This document shows positions 8,076 to 14,486 of a DNA stretch of 17,671 nucleotides, piece after piece. The first letter of the stretch is position 1. The number at the start of each line of letters is the position of its first letter. The stretch spans positions 1 to 17,671 of the forward strand of contig JAJUHD010000033.1 in NCBI GenBank assembly GCA_029268085.1, given 5' to 3'. Made by a program: the position numbers and the translations under genes. Origin of the DNA: Bacillota bacterium (GTDB taxonomy: Bacteria > Bacillota > Clostridia > Oscillospirales > Oscillospiraceae). A model generated the notes under the pieces. The model was not told the DNA's origin, made no database searches, and was given only the letters and a program-made list of their open reading frames with translations.

Positions 8076-8104
8076 ATCTTATCGCCATCGCGTATCCTTG
8101 TCAA
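8076..8104 (-). promoter_or_regulatory. Sigma-A promoter of the agu operon
   Basis: On the minus strand: TTGACA (8104-8099), a 17-bp spacer, TAAGAT (8081-8076). It lies in the gap between the RpiR-type regulator stop and aguA and would give a leader of about 195 nt. The rest of 7875-8180 holds candidate operator motifs and the hairpin at 8142-8174; I see no riboswitch that I recognise in the leader. Confidence 0.7.
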
Positions 8105-8125
8105 CAATTCGGCAGCAACATGAAA

Positions 8126-8141
8126 CAGTTAACAAACAGTT
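8126..8141. promoter_or_regulatory. CAGTT direct repeat upstream of the agu -35 box, candidate operator
   Basis: CAGTTAACAAACAGTT holds two CAGTT units 11 bp apart (the minus strand reads AACTGTTT twice), the first joined to a palindromic GTTAAC. It sits 22-37 bp upstream of the -35 hexamer and shares the GTTAAC core with the leader motifs at 7926-7952. The binder is unknown; the RpiR-type neighbour is the natural candidate. Confidence 0.35.
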
Positions 8142-8174
8142 GGCGCAGCGTTACTTTTTAGGTAACACCGCGCC
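8142..8174 (-). terminator. Hairpin after the RpiR-type regulator, probable terminator
   Basis: A 13-bp stem (8142-8154 with 8162-8174, two G-U wobbles) and a 7-nt loop, beginning 7 nt after the regulator stop on the minus strand. The T-tract lies on the opposite side (TTTTCC at 8175-8180), so the hairpin looks more complete in the plus direction, yet no plus-strand gene precedes it. Confidence 0.5.
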
Positions 8175-8180
8175 TTTTCC

Positions 8181-8960
8181 TTATTTTTCGATTTTATTAT
8201 GGTCCTTTGTAATGCGTTTATACATCAACGTTTCCATTATCGCGATCATGCCGCAGCGAGATGTGACGTCGATGCCCTCATAGTCGATCTCATCGGCAAA
8301 AACATAGAAATTGAGATCCGACATATTCTGGATTATGTTATTGTCCGCACGCGTGAAAGAAATAATTGTAGGCGTAGCGATCGCAAATATCCGCTCGACA
8401 TGGTTGATGATGCTCTGGTTGTTTCCAGTGTAGGAAAGAATGAGCAGCACGTCGTCTCTTTTTACGCGCCGCAGCAGCGACGCGAACTCATATTCCTCGG
8501 TGGGTATCTCCACGTTGTAGCCCATAATAATAAGAAGCCTTGAAAAATACCGTGCGACCTCGCTGCTCAGGCCCTCCGCAAGGATGAATATATGCGGATA
8601 GCGCCCCATTATCTTGTGGAAGGCCTCGATCTTCTCGTCAGTGATGACCTTTACGGCCTCTACAACGTTTTTAAGATAGCTGTCGCGGTAATTGTCGTCG
8701 TGGACTATGCTTGGGATGTGTATCTTGCGGGATTCCTTTTCCGTCTCCCTTACCGCATCAACAAACTCCCCGAAGCCCTCATATCCGAGCTTCTTTACAA
8801 ACCTGAAAAGCGTCGTGGTCGAAACATAGGTTTCCTTGGCAAGCTCCCTGATGCTCATGTTCTTGACGATGTGCATGTTTTTCACGACATAATTCAGAAT
8901 GTTCCGTTCTGTAGGCGACAGCTTGGAGGCGTTGCTGCTGGTCTGTGAATAAAAGTCCAT
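8181..8960 (-). CDS. RpiR/MurR-family transcriptional regulator (HTH_6 plus SIS domain)
   Basis: A 259-residue protein. Residues about 8-80 form the RpiR-type helix-turn-helix (KLSPTERNILNYVVKN, then SIRELAKETYVSTTTLFRFV). Residues about 105-245 form a SIS (sugar isomerase) ligand-sensing fold, with ILAEGLSSEVA and LILSYTGNNQSI as the phospho-sugar-type loops. ATG at 8960 has GGAAGGGAG 6 nt upstream. An ATG at 9050 in the same frame is excluded because it lies inside the perfect-consensus promoter at 9022-9050. The gene reads toward and stops 307 nt before the agu operon, so it is the likely local regulator. Known agmatine deiminase operons in enterococci and streptococci use a LuxR-type AguR, so this pairing is unusual. 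Whether it represses or activates, and its ligand, are unknown. Confidence 0.88.
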   Translation of the reverse strand: MDFYSQTSSNASKLSPTERNILNYVVKNMHIVKNMSIRELAKETYVSTTTLFRFVKKLGYEGFGEFVDAVRETEKESRKIHIPSIVHDDNYRDSYLKNVVEAVKVITDEKIEAFHKIMGRYPHIFILAEGLSSEVARYFSRLLIIMGYNVEIPTEEYEFASLLRRVKRDDVLLILSYTGNNQSIINHVERIFAIATPTIISFTRADNNIIQNMSDLNFYVFADEIDYEGIDVTSRCGMIAIMETLMYKRITKDHNKIEK

Positions 8961-9021
8961 TGCTTCTCCCTTCCCACGTTCCGGTCTGCCTTCGCAAACC
9001 CGCAAAAAACATTTTTTCGAA

Positions 9022-9050
9022 ATTATATATATTAATATTATCATTGTCAA
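9022..9050 (-). promoter_or_regulatory. Perfect-consensus sigma-A promoter of the RpiR-type regulator
   Basis: TTGACA (9050-9045), a 17-bp AT-only-rich spacer and TATAAT (9027-9022) on the minus strand: 12 of 12 consensus positions at optimal spacing. Predicted start point near 9015, giving a leader of about 55 nt before ATG 8960. It rules out the longer reading frame. Confidence 0.82.
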
Positions 9051-9068
9051 TTGTTCACGCTATTCATG

Positions 9069-9094
9069 AAAAACGAGGCGCTCGCCGCGCCTCG
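9069..9094 (-). terminator. Rho-independent terminator of the TetR-type regulator
   Basis: An 8-bp stem (CGAGGCGC at 9074-9081 with GCGCCTCG at 9087-9094), 5-nt loop, followed on the minus strand by TTTTT. It lies 29 nt after the TetR-type gene stop and separates it from the RpiR-type gene's promoter. Confidence 0.82.
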
Positions 9095-9123
9095 GATCAC
9101 ATTATGCTTTTGCACCGGAATAA

Positions 9124-9738
9124 TCATGTTTTCGGCTTTGCGTCGTTCGCGCTGCGCTTCAGCACGTCATAAATACTGCCGTTGAGCATTCTGCCCATTA
9201 GTTCAATGAATTTCTCCGGCTCCTGCTTCATGCCGCCGCGAATCCAGTCGAGAAATATCCCGACGAAAGCGTGTGAATAGAAGTCCGCGATGAAATTTAT
9301 ATCTTCCTCCGGTACGTACTTGCCTTGAGTGATGTTATTCGAAAGAGTAATGAGAAGCCCATGCGCCGTCTTGAACAGATATCTCTTGATCGTTTCAATT
9401 TTAATGGAATTGAATACGTTATGTATGACCATAGAGTGCTCGACAAGATAGTGCATGGACTGCAAGCAGCCTTCCTGCCAGTGTCCATGGACGGGGTTTT
9501 GCGATGTTACTTTATAGGTCTCTATGTTGAAGATATCGTCCACAAGGTCATAGATGTCCTTGTAGTAATAGTAAAATGTGTTTCTGTTTATCCCGCACGC
9601 CTCAACAATATTCTTGACGGTGATTTTCGACAGCGGCTTCTGCTCCAGCAGCCGAAAGAAGGTTGCAATGATTTCCTTCTTCGTAAAACTTGACACTGTC
9701 CTGCGCCACCTTTCATCAGAATACTGAGGCCTAATCAT
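9124..9738 (-). CDS. TetR/AcrR-family transcriptional regulator
   Basis: A protein of up to 204 residues. The N-terminal helix-turn-helix is at about 20-65 (TKKEIIATFFRLLEQKPLSK, ITVKNIVEACGINRNTFYYY), with the alternating Tyr run after NTF that marks TetR recognition helices. The C-terminal helical ligand/dimer domain (about 75-195) resembles the DhaS-like group common in Clostridia. The start is uncertain: ATG at 9738 lacks a good ribosome site, whereas GTG at 9696 (protein starting VSSFTKKEI, 190 residues) is preceded by AAAGGTGG at 9-nt spacing. It is monocistronic, with a promoter at 9832-9861 and its own terminator. No divergent gene follows in the next 500 bp, so the target is likely elsewhere besides itself. 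Confidence 0.88.
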   Translation of the reverse strand: MIRPQYSDERWRRTVSSFTKKEIIATFFRLLEQKPLSKITVKNIVEACGINRNTFYYYYKDIYDLVDDIFNIETYKVTSQNPVHGHWQEGCLQSMHYLVEHSMVIHNVFNSIKIETIKRYLFKTAHGLLITLSNNITQGKYVPEEDINFIADFYSHAFVGIFLDWIRGGMKQEPEKFIELMGRMLNGSIYDVLKRSANDAKPKT

Positions 9739-9831
9739 CCGAACTGGTATCGGGCAATTGCGTTATAGGCGGAAGGCGGAATGTAAATCACCGTAACCCG
9801 CTATTTTTTATAAAATTATAAGTATATGTAT

Positions 9832-9861
9832 ATCATAGCACATAAAAATTGCAGAAAGCAA
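9832..9861 (-). promoter_or_regulatory. Promoter of the TetR-type regulator
   Basis: Minus strand: TTGCTT (9861-9856), 18-bp spacer, TATGAT (9837-9832) with an extended -10 TG one base upstream. It lies about 94 nt before ATG 9738. Confidence 0.55.
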
Positions 9862-9870
9862 TAACTATTG
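9859..9870. promoter_or_regulatory. Inverted repeat at the TetR-type promoter, candidate autoregulatory operator
   Basis: CAATAACTATTG: 5-bp arms CAATA/TATTG with a 2-nt centre, overlapping the -35 hexamer. Short palindromes in this position are typical of TetR autorepression. Binding is inferred. Confidence 0.35.
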
Positions 9871-9950
9871 TTAATTGTTGCCGACGTAAATTTCACTAAA
9901 GAATTTGTGTATTTTTGTTGCACCGCAACGGTGTTTTGATGCAAAAATTC

Positions 9951-9979
9951 GGGCTGCCGCAATTAAGCGACAGCCCTTT
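9951..9979. terminator. Orphan terminator-like hairpin
   Basis: GGGCTG/CAGCCC arms (9951-9956, 9971-9976) continued by CGC/GCG across one mismatch, with an AATTAA loop; TTT follows on the plus strand and GAATTTTT on the minus strand. It resembles common Clostridia terminators, but no gene ends next to it, so it may be a remnant. Confidence 0.45.
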
Positions 9980-10194
9980 GGCAGAGAAGAAGTGGGATAT
10001 TTATATTGTGAATAGAGTCTGGCACCGAAATATGTTCCTCATTCTTTTTATGTCCCTGTGGACATACCAGTCTCTGATTGCACCATATCATGCCATTTAA
10101 ATTTTGTCAATATATATTTATATATTTATTTTTTAACGATTTTATTATATTAATAATTTATGTGGTATTTGGATGAACCAATTTAATATGTTTG

Positions 10195-10248
10195 TACATA
10201 TAGGGCTAGGCCCGCAGGAATATTCCTGCGGGCCTAGCCCTATATGTA
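10195..10248 (-). terminator. 54-bp perfect palindrome after the SARP-type regulator
   Basis: Two uninterrupted 27-bp arms (10195-10221, 10222-10248) with no central spacer, starting 5 nt after the regulator's TAA stop. In RNA it would fold into a very stable hairpin. There is no T-tract after it on either strand. The position suggests a terminator; the length and perfection are unusual. Confidence 0.65.
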
Positions 10249-10253
10249 TTGTT

Positions 10254-11453
10254 TTAATCGGGTTCGACCGTTTGCAGTGAAAAGGATACAAAGGCCGAAG
10301 AATGCGGGTTGTCATGCCGAAACCTCCTCAACACCCGCTCAAGCGCTCTTTCGCTGTACTCTCGGCTCGCCAAAGGAAGCAGGACGACATATTGCGAAAC
10401 GCTGTAGCGTGAAAAGACGTCGCCGCTGCGCATATTCGCCCTGATACAGGAGCACAGCCTTCGCATGGCAGTTTCCTGTATTCTAGGAGAAAGCGGTTTT
10501 CCCTCTTTTCCCTCGGCGGTTATAAGGCAGATGTGTACGGGCCTTTTTTCTCTCTTTGCGGATGCGATTTCCCGTCTGACAACATCACGAAATATCTCAT
10601 ATTCACAGAAGAAAGCTCCGTCTTCCGTATCTTTATCGCAAAACTCTGCCTTAACCGCGTTCATGTCCTTTTCGATGCCGTTTTCCGATTTGATAAGCTG
10701 TTTATAGATGGCTTGCAGCTCCTTTGACGGAGCGACGCCGAACTCGCCGTAAAAAAGCCTCGCCATGGCTTCATACCGTTCGCGCGCGGCCTGAAGACGG
10801 TTCGTGTTAATAAGCGCGAGTATAAGGTTGAAATAGAGCCGCTCGACATAGGGATCTATAGTAATCGCCTTTCCGGCGACCGACACGACTTCTTCGAACC
10901 TTTCCCTTTCGATGAGCGCCTCAAGCACTTCGTTGACTGCGGTCATGTACTGAAAATGGAAATATGTATTTATCGACATTGCCCAGATCTCTGCCGCCGC
11001 CTCCGGCAGAAAATCGCCTTTATAAAGCTCCAGAGCCTCTAGCCGTAGCCGGAGCTGCTTTTCCCCGTCGTCGGTACAAAGAGCCGCATCCCGCAAAAGG
11101 CTCTCGAAGCGTTCGGTATCGATATTCAGAGGAATCTCGGGATTCCACCTGTAGCCGCCGGCACATTTGAGAATCATTTCCTTGCCGTCGGCAAAACCCA
11201 GGGTCAAGAGCGCCTCACGCGTGCGGTGTATCAGCGTTTTGAGGGCGCCTGTCGGTATCCCGCTTTTGTCCTCCTGATACAAAAGGTCTATGAGCTCGTC
11301 CTGCGTAACGCACCTGAAGCGGTAAGTTATAAGGTACTCCAGAAGCGTCCATATGCGTTTTGAACGGACGTTCTTACCGTCAAGCGTTACCCCTCCGAAA
11401 GTGAGGCTGCAGCCGCCGAGCATCGAAATCTGTATAGCTTTTTCTTCGCTCAT
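10254..11453 (-). CDS. SARP/BTAD-type regulator with degenerate GGDEF-like C-terminal domain
   Basis: A 399-residue protein. Residues 1-105 form an OmpR/SARP-type winged helix (TLLEYLITYRFRCVTQDELI, then LKTLIHRTREAL and KCAGGYRW). Residues about 106-255 form the bacterial transcriptional activator (BTAD) TPR-like domain, ending in YGEFGVAPSKEL. Residues about 285-395 resemble a diguanylate cyclase fold (MRSGDVFSRY then YVVLLP), but the GGDEF loop is replaced by SVSQY at 351-355, so catalysis is unlikely. ATG at 11453 has GGAAGGGG 6 nt upstream; a frame start at 11618 has none and would add 55 non-conserved residues. It is divergent from the transglutaminase/pilus operon, which makes that operon the probable target. 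Whether the C-terminal domain binds a nucleotide or only mediates dimer contacts is open. Confidence 0.87.
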   Translation of the reverse strand: MSEEKAIQISMLGGCSLTFGGVTLDGKNVRSKRIWTLLEYLITYRFRCVTQDELIDLLYQEDKSGIPTGALKTLIHRTREALLTLGFADGKEMILKCAGGYRWNPEIPLNIDTERFESLLRDAALCTDDGEKQLRLRLEALELYKGDFLPEAAAEIWAMSINTYFHFQYMTAVNEVLEALIERERFEEVVSVAGKAITIDPYVERLYFNLILALINTNRLQAARERYEAMARLFYGEFGVAPSKELQAIYKQLIKSENGIEKDMNAVKAEFCDKDTEDGAFFCEYEIFRDVVRREIASAKREKRPVHICLITAEGKEGKPLSPRIQETAMRRLCSCIRANMRSGDVFSRYSVSQYVVLLPLASREYSERALERVLRRFRHDNPHSSAFVSFSLQTVEPD

Positions 11454-11613
11454 CGGCAGCCCCTTCCAGACAATTATTGCGGCTTTTGACCGTAATAAAA
11501 GTATATTGGAGAGCCTTCGTGAAATCTGTTCTTTCATGAGTGGGGAATTTCGGTTTATTCGGCAGTTTTCTGCAGTTGTGTGGCAAAGAGGGGCGGAAAA
11601 ACTTAGAGAAGTT

Positions 11614-11642
11614 TTCACAGGCGCGCTCTATCCACATAGAAT
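11614..11642 (+). promoter_or_regulatory. Promoter of the transglutaminase/pilus operon
   Basis: TTCACA (11614-11619), 17-bp spacer, TAGAAT (11637-11642), two mismatches from consensus, 36 nt upstream of the TTG start at 11679. A 7-bp inverted repeat overlaps the -10 box. Confidence 0.6.
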
Positions 11643-11647
11643 AGAGC
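11625..11647. promoter_or_regulatory. Inverted repeat over the -10 box, candidate operator
   Basis: GCTCTAT (11625-11631) and ATAGAGC (11641-11647), perfect arms with a 9-nt spacer, covering the -10 hexamer at 11637-11642. Either a repressor site or an RNA hairpin at the very start of the transcript. Binder unknown. Confidence 0.4.
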
Positions 11648-11678
11648 AGAACCCTTACTCGGGAAAGGCGGAAAAAGC

Positions 11679-12608
11679 TTGAAAAAAACAAAGACAGCGC
11701 GTGCAGCCGCGCTTATTATGGCACTTGCCTTCCTTCTTTCCGCCTGCACAGGCATATCTGTTACGAACGAAGAAGTCCCTTTGGCTTCGGGTATACCCGA
11801 GACCAAATTCAAAGCAGCAGAGGCTTCCGGTATAAAAACCGAATCTAATGAAAAAGCCGTCCTAGACTATTCTAATATGGCGGACGGCTATGTGATGCTG
11901 AAATACACCGGCACGAGCTCGAAGGTCAAAACCCAGAGCATCGGCCCAAGCGGCGCTGCCTATACCTACGACCAGTCGCTGACAGGCGGCTGGGATGTCT
12001 ATCCCCTCTCCGACGGAAACGGGAGCTATAAAATCTCCGTTTACGAGAATATTTCCGGCAGGAGCTACGCCATGGTCTTTTCCTTCGTCCTGACGGTATC
12101 CCTTAAGGATGAATTCGCGCCGTTTCTTATCCCCAACAAATATGTGAATTACTCAGCTTCAAGCAAAGCCGTTAAGAAGGCAACCGAGCTTTGCGCGGAC
12201 AAAACCACTATATTGAAAAAAATCAAGGCCGTCTATGAATATGTAATCTATAATTTCACCTACGACTATACGCTTGCCAAAACCGTACAGAGCGGCTACA
12301 TTCCCGATCTCGACGCCGTTATGAATAAAAAAACTGGCATCTGCTTCGATTACGCCGCCGTAATGACGGCGATGCTGCGCTCTCAGGGTATCCCGACCAA
12401 GCTGGTATTCGGCTATACGGGAAGCGTATACCACGCGTGGATATCGGTCTACAGCAGTGAAACCGGCTGGATTAATTCGGCAATATATTTCGACGGCAAA
12501 CAGTGGAAGCTGATGGACCCCACCTTTGCCTCAACCGGAAAATCCTCTGCAACGATTATGAAATATATCGGAAACGGAGAAAACTATACGGCAAAATATC
12601 TCTATTGA
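11679..12608 (+). CDS. Transglutaminase-like lipoprotein
   Basis: A 309-residue exported lipoprotein starting with TTG, preceded by AAAGGCGG. The signal sequence (1-22) has a KK..R n-region, a hydrophobic core and lipobox LSAC with lipidated Cys23. Residues about 55-155 form a secreted N-terminal domain of unknown fold. Residues about 160-309 form a transglutaminase-core (papain-like) domain with the triad Cys222 (KKTGICFDYA), His252 (YHAWISVY) and Asp280 (WKLMDPTF). All three are present, so it could be an active amidase, peptidase or cross-linking enzyme at the cell surface. It is the first gene of the operon, 14 nt before the GspF-like gene. Its association with pilus genes suggests processing or cross-linking of surface proteins (inference). 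Confidence 0.88.
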   Translation: MKKTKTARAAALIMALAFLLSACTGISVTNEEVPLASGIPETKFKAAEASGIKTESNEKAVLDYSNMADGYVMLKYTGTSSKVKTQSIGPSGAAYTYDQSLTGGWDVYPLSDGNGSYKISVYENISGRSYAMVFSFVLTVSLKDEFAPFLIPNKYVNYSASSKAVKKATELCADKTTILKKIKAVYEYVIYNFTYDYTLAKTVQSGYIPDLDAVMNKKTGICFDYAAVMTAMLRSQGIPTKLVFGYTGSVYHAWISVYSSETGWINSAIYFDGKQWKLMDPTFASTGKSSATIMKYIGNGENYTAKYLY

Positions 12609-12622
12609 AGGGAAGCGTTCTA

Positions 12623-13651
12623 ATGAAAAAGCTCTCACCTCAATACCTTTCCCGTTTCTGTCTCGAGCTCCGGCTGCTGCTGCGCGCCGGTATCGAGCCG
12701 GGAGAGGGGCTTGATATGCTTTGCGGCGGACACCGCGACAGGATATCGAAGGCTGTGGCGTCCAGTCTCTGCCGTTGTGATATACGTGAACTGCCGCTTT
12801 CGGAAAAACTTCTGGCTTCGGGTCTCTTCCCGCGATACTTTACGGATACGGTACGTCTCGGTGAGAAGTCGGGAAAGCTCGATGACGCTCTTTCGAATCT
12901 CTCTGCCTACTATAAAAGAAGGGCTCGCCTGACAAACGGCCTGCGCGGCGCGGTGACCTATCCTCTGCTGCTCTTTCTGGCAATGACTGCGGTGGTGATC
13001 GTTCTGATAACACAGGTCCTGCCTGTCTTTGATGAGATATATGCCCAGCTCGGCACACAAATGACAGGACTCGCCGTATCGTTCCTGAGAGCAGGAAGAC
13101 TGCTCGTATCATTGCAGGCAGTAATACTTGCGGCGCTCGCCGCATTTTTGGCCACGGGAATCGCGATATATCTGATTCCTCCTGTGCGCAGGACCGCCTC
13201 AAGAGGTCTCGGCGATAAGGGCATATTCGGAAGGGTTTCCGCAACGAAATTTGTCTCCGCGATGTCGATGGCTGTTTCCTCCGGCCTCGATCCCGTACAG
13301 GCGGTCAACCTCGCCGGTGATATCTGCCGTGCCTCCGGCGGGATGTGCCGGAAGATAGACAGATGCAGACAGTATCTCGAGCGCGGAGAAAACCTTGAAG
13401 ACTGTCTGTCCAAGGCCCGTATTTTCTCCGAACGGGACAGCCGCCTCTTCTCTCTCGGAAACTCTGCGGGCAGTACAGGCGAGATTATGGAGGAGATCGC
13501 AAAGAGCTGCGAAGAAAAGGTTGCCGAAGAGCTCGACGCAAAACTCAAGAGGCTCGGACCCTTGATGGTTATCGCCGTTTGCATCATTGTCGGGCTGACG
13601 CTTCTTTCCGTAATGCTCCCGACGCTTGGTATACTTTCCTCGCTGAGTTAA
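12623..13651 (+). CDS. Type IV pilus / type II secretion inner-membrane platform protein (GspF/PilC-like)
   Basis: A 342-residue protein with two T2SSF domains (about 8-130 and 207-332) and membrane segments near 111-136, 160-187 and 311-335. The conserved segment after the first membrane helix, VLPVFDEIYAQLG, and the EKSGKLDDAL / NSAGSTGEIMEE turn motifs are characteristic of the family. The protein forms the membrane platform that the assembly ATPase acts on. GAAGGGAAG lies about 8 nt before ATG 12623; a longer frame from 12503 overlaps the preceding gene and is rejected. It is slightly shorter than typical PilC (about 400). No GspE/PilB ATPase gene is adjacent. Confidence 0.92.
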   Translation: MKKLSPQYLSRFCLELRLLLRAGIEPGEGLDMLCGGHRDRISKAVASSLCRCDIRELPLSEKLLASGLFPRYFTDTVRLGEKSGKLDDALSNLSAYYKRRARLTNGLRGAVTYPLLLFLAMTAVVIVLITQVLPVFDEIYAQLGTQMTGLAVSFLRAGRLLVSLQAVILAALAAFLATGIAIYLIPPVRRTASRGLGDKGIFGRVSATKFVSAMSMAVSSGLDPVQAVNLAGDICRASGGMCRKIDRCRQYLERGENLEDCLSKARIFSERDSRLFSLGNSAGSTGEIMEEIAKSCEEKVAEELDAKLKRLGPLMVIAVCIIVGLTLLSVMLPTLGILSSLS

Positions 13652-13668
13652 AAAAGGAGCAATGTGTG

Positions 13669-14007
13669 ATGAAAAACCGACGCATCATGCCGCGCATCCC
13701 GGCTATCCTCCGCGGAGCCGTCTGTATGCTCTCGCTTTTTTCCATAACTCTGGCACTTATTCTTACCGGTCTTGTGCGGGCAGGAAAAACCGTGCGCGCG
13801 AATGGGCTGTCGGCGGCGGAGGAAGCCGTCCGGCGTTCGGCGCTCTGCTGCTATGCCCTTGAGGGTTCTTATCCCGAAAGCTATGAATATCTAAAGGAGC
13901 ATTATCCTCCGGGGATAAATGAGACGCTGTACGCCATACATTACACCGCAGTCGCTCCATCCCTGATGCCTGAGATCGCGATAGTCAGGCGGAGGTCCGT
14001 GCCATGA
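13669..14007 (+). CDS. Small single-TM protein of the pilus-like operon
   Basis: 112 residues with one membrane segment at about 16-38 and a periplasmic/extracellular tail. The segment CCYALEGSYPESYEYLKEHY followed by an Ile/His/Tyr-containing strand and a PEIAIVRRR end resembles small proteins found after GspF-like genes in Clostridia pilus clusters, as far as I recall them. AAAAAGGAG lies upstream; GTG at 13666 immediately before the ATG could equally be the start. Its stop overlaps the next start as ATGA. Topology and context suggest a pseudopilin-like or assembly accessory role, but no canonical prepilin cleavage motif is visible. Confidence 0.78.
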   Translation: MKNRRIMPRIPAILRGAVCMLSLFSITLALILTGLVRAGKTVRANGLSAAEEAVRRSALCCYALEGSYPESYEYLKEHYPPGINETLYAIHYTAVAPSLMPEIAIVRRRSVP

Positions 14008-14486
14008 AGAGGCCAGGACTTTGGACTGCCTCTTCGGCAGCCTTGCTTTTGCTCTATCTTTTTTTCATAGGGTCGGCGGCCGCTGTTTTGATTTTGGGGA
14101 TCAAAGCGCAGGATTTTTCGGAGACACTTTCGGAGCGGTCGTTCGGGGAACGCATGGCGCTCGCCTATCTCGCCGAAAAACTCCGCCAAAGCGACGGCTG
14201 CGATATCTATACGGGTGACTTTGGCGGCTCTAACGCTCTCTTCATCGAATCGACGTACGAGGGAATTCTTTACACCGACATCATTTACGGTTATGACGGG
14301 CACCTTTGCGAGCTGTTCTGCGAAAAGGGCGCAAACTTTTCGCCTGAAGACGGATCGGTGCTCACGGAAGTGGGCGCGGTCACTTTTACCGAACCGGCGG
14401 ACGGGCTCGTCCGCATCGAAATAACAGACATAAACGGCAAAACAACCGTGCTGAACATCTTTTTAAGGAGCGGTGGATGGACATGA
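14004..14486 (+). CDS. DUF4860-like single-TM protein of the pilus-like operon
   Basis: 160 residues: one N-terminal membrane helix (about 9-33, very Leu/Ala-rich), then a mostly beta extracytoplasmic domain with YLAEKLRQSDG at about 55-65 and repeated Asp/Gly-rich turns. The layout (helix, then a LRQ-type helix and beta strands) is that of a minor-pilin-like fold and fits DUF4860 proteins as I remember them. It overlaps the preceding gene by ATGA and the next gene by 10 nt. No G|FxxxE cleavage motif precedes the helix. Function unknown; a structural part of the pilus-like complex is the likeliest role. Confidence 0.75.
   Translation: MKRPGLWTASSAALLLLYLFFIGSAAAVLILGIKAQDFSETLSERSFGERMALAYLAEKLRQSDGCDIYTGDFGGSNALFIESTYEGILYTDIIYGYDGHLCELFCEKGANFSPEDGSVLTEVGAVTFTEPADGLVRIEITDINGKTTVLNIFLRSGGWT

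Larger units (their letters stand above)
9739..10194. other. Gene-poor AT-rich intergenic stretch
   Basis: Holds the TetR-type gene promoter and a possible operator (9832-9870), an isolated terminator-like hairpin (9951-9979) and a strongly AT-rich block at about 10100-10200. A 61-codon plus-strand frame at 9915-10100 has no ribosome site and no recognisable sequence. I see no gene here. Confidence 0.6.

Noticed and set aside
8961..9050. Longer start for the RpiR-type regulator at 9050
   Set aside because: The ATG lies inside the perfect-consensus promoter, and ATG 8960 has a good ribosome site and starts the conserved domain.
9915..10100. 61-codon plus-strand frame in the intergenic stretch
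   Set aside because: No ribosome site, a terminator-like hairpin falls within it, and the protein looks random.
11454..11618. 55-residue N-terminal extension of the SARP-type regulator
   Set aside because: No ribosome site at 11618 or at the internal Met codon; GGAAGGGG precedes ATG 11453.
12503..12622. 40-residue N-terminal extension of the GspF-like protein
   Set aside because: It overlaps the transglutaminase gene in another frame; ATG 12623 has a ribosome site and the family-typical N-terminus.
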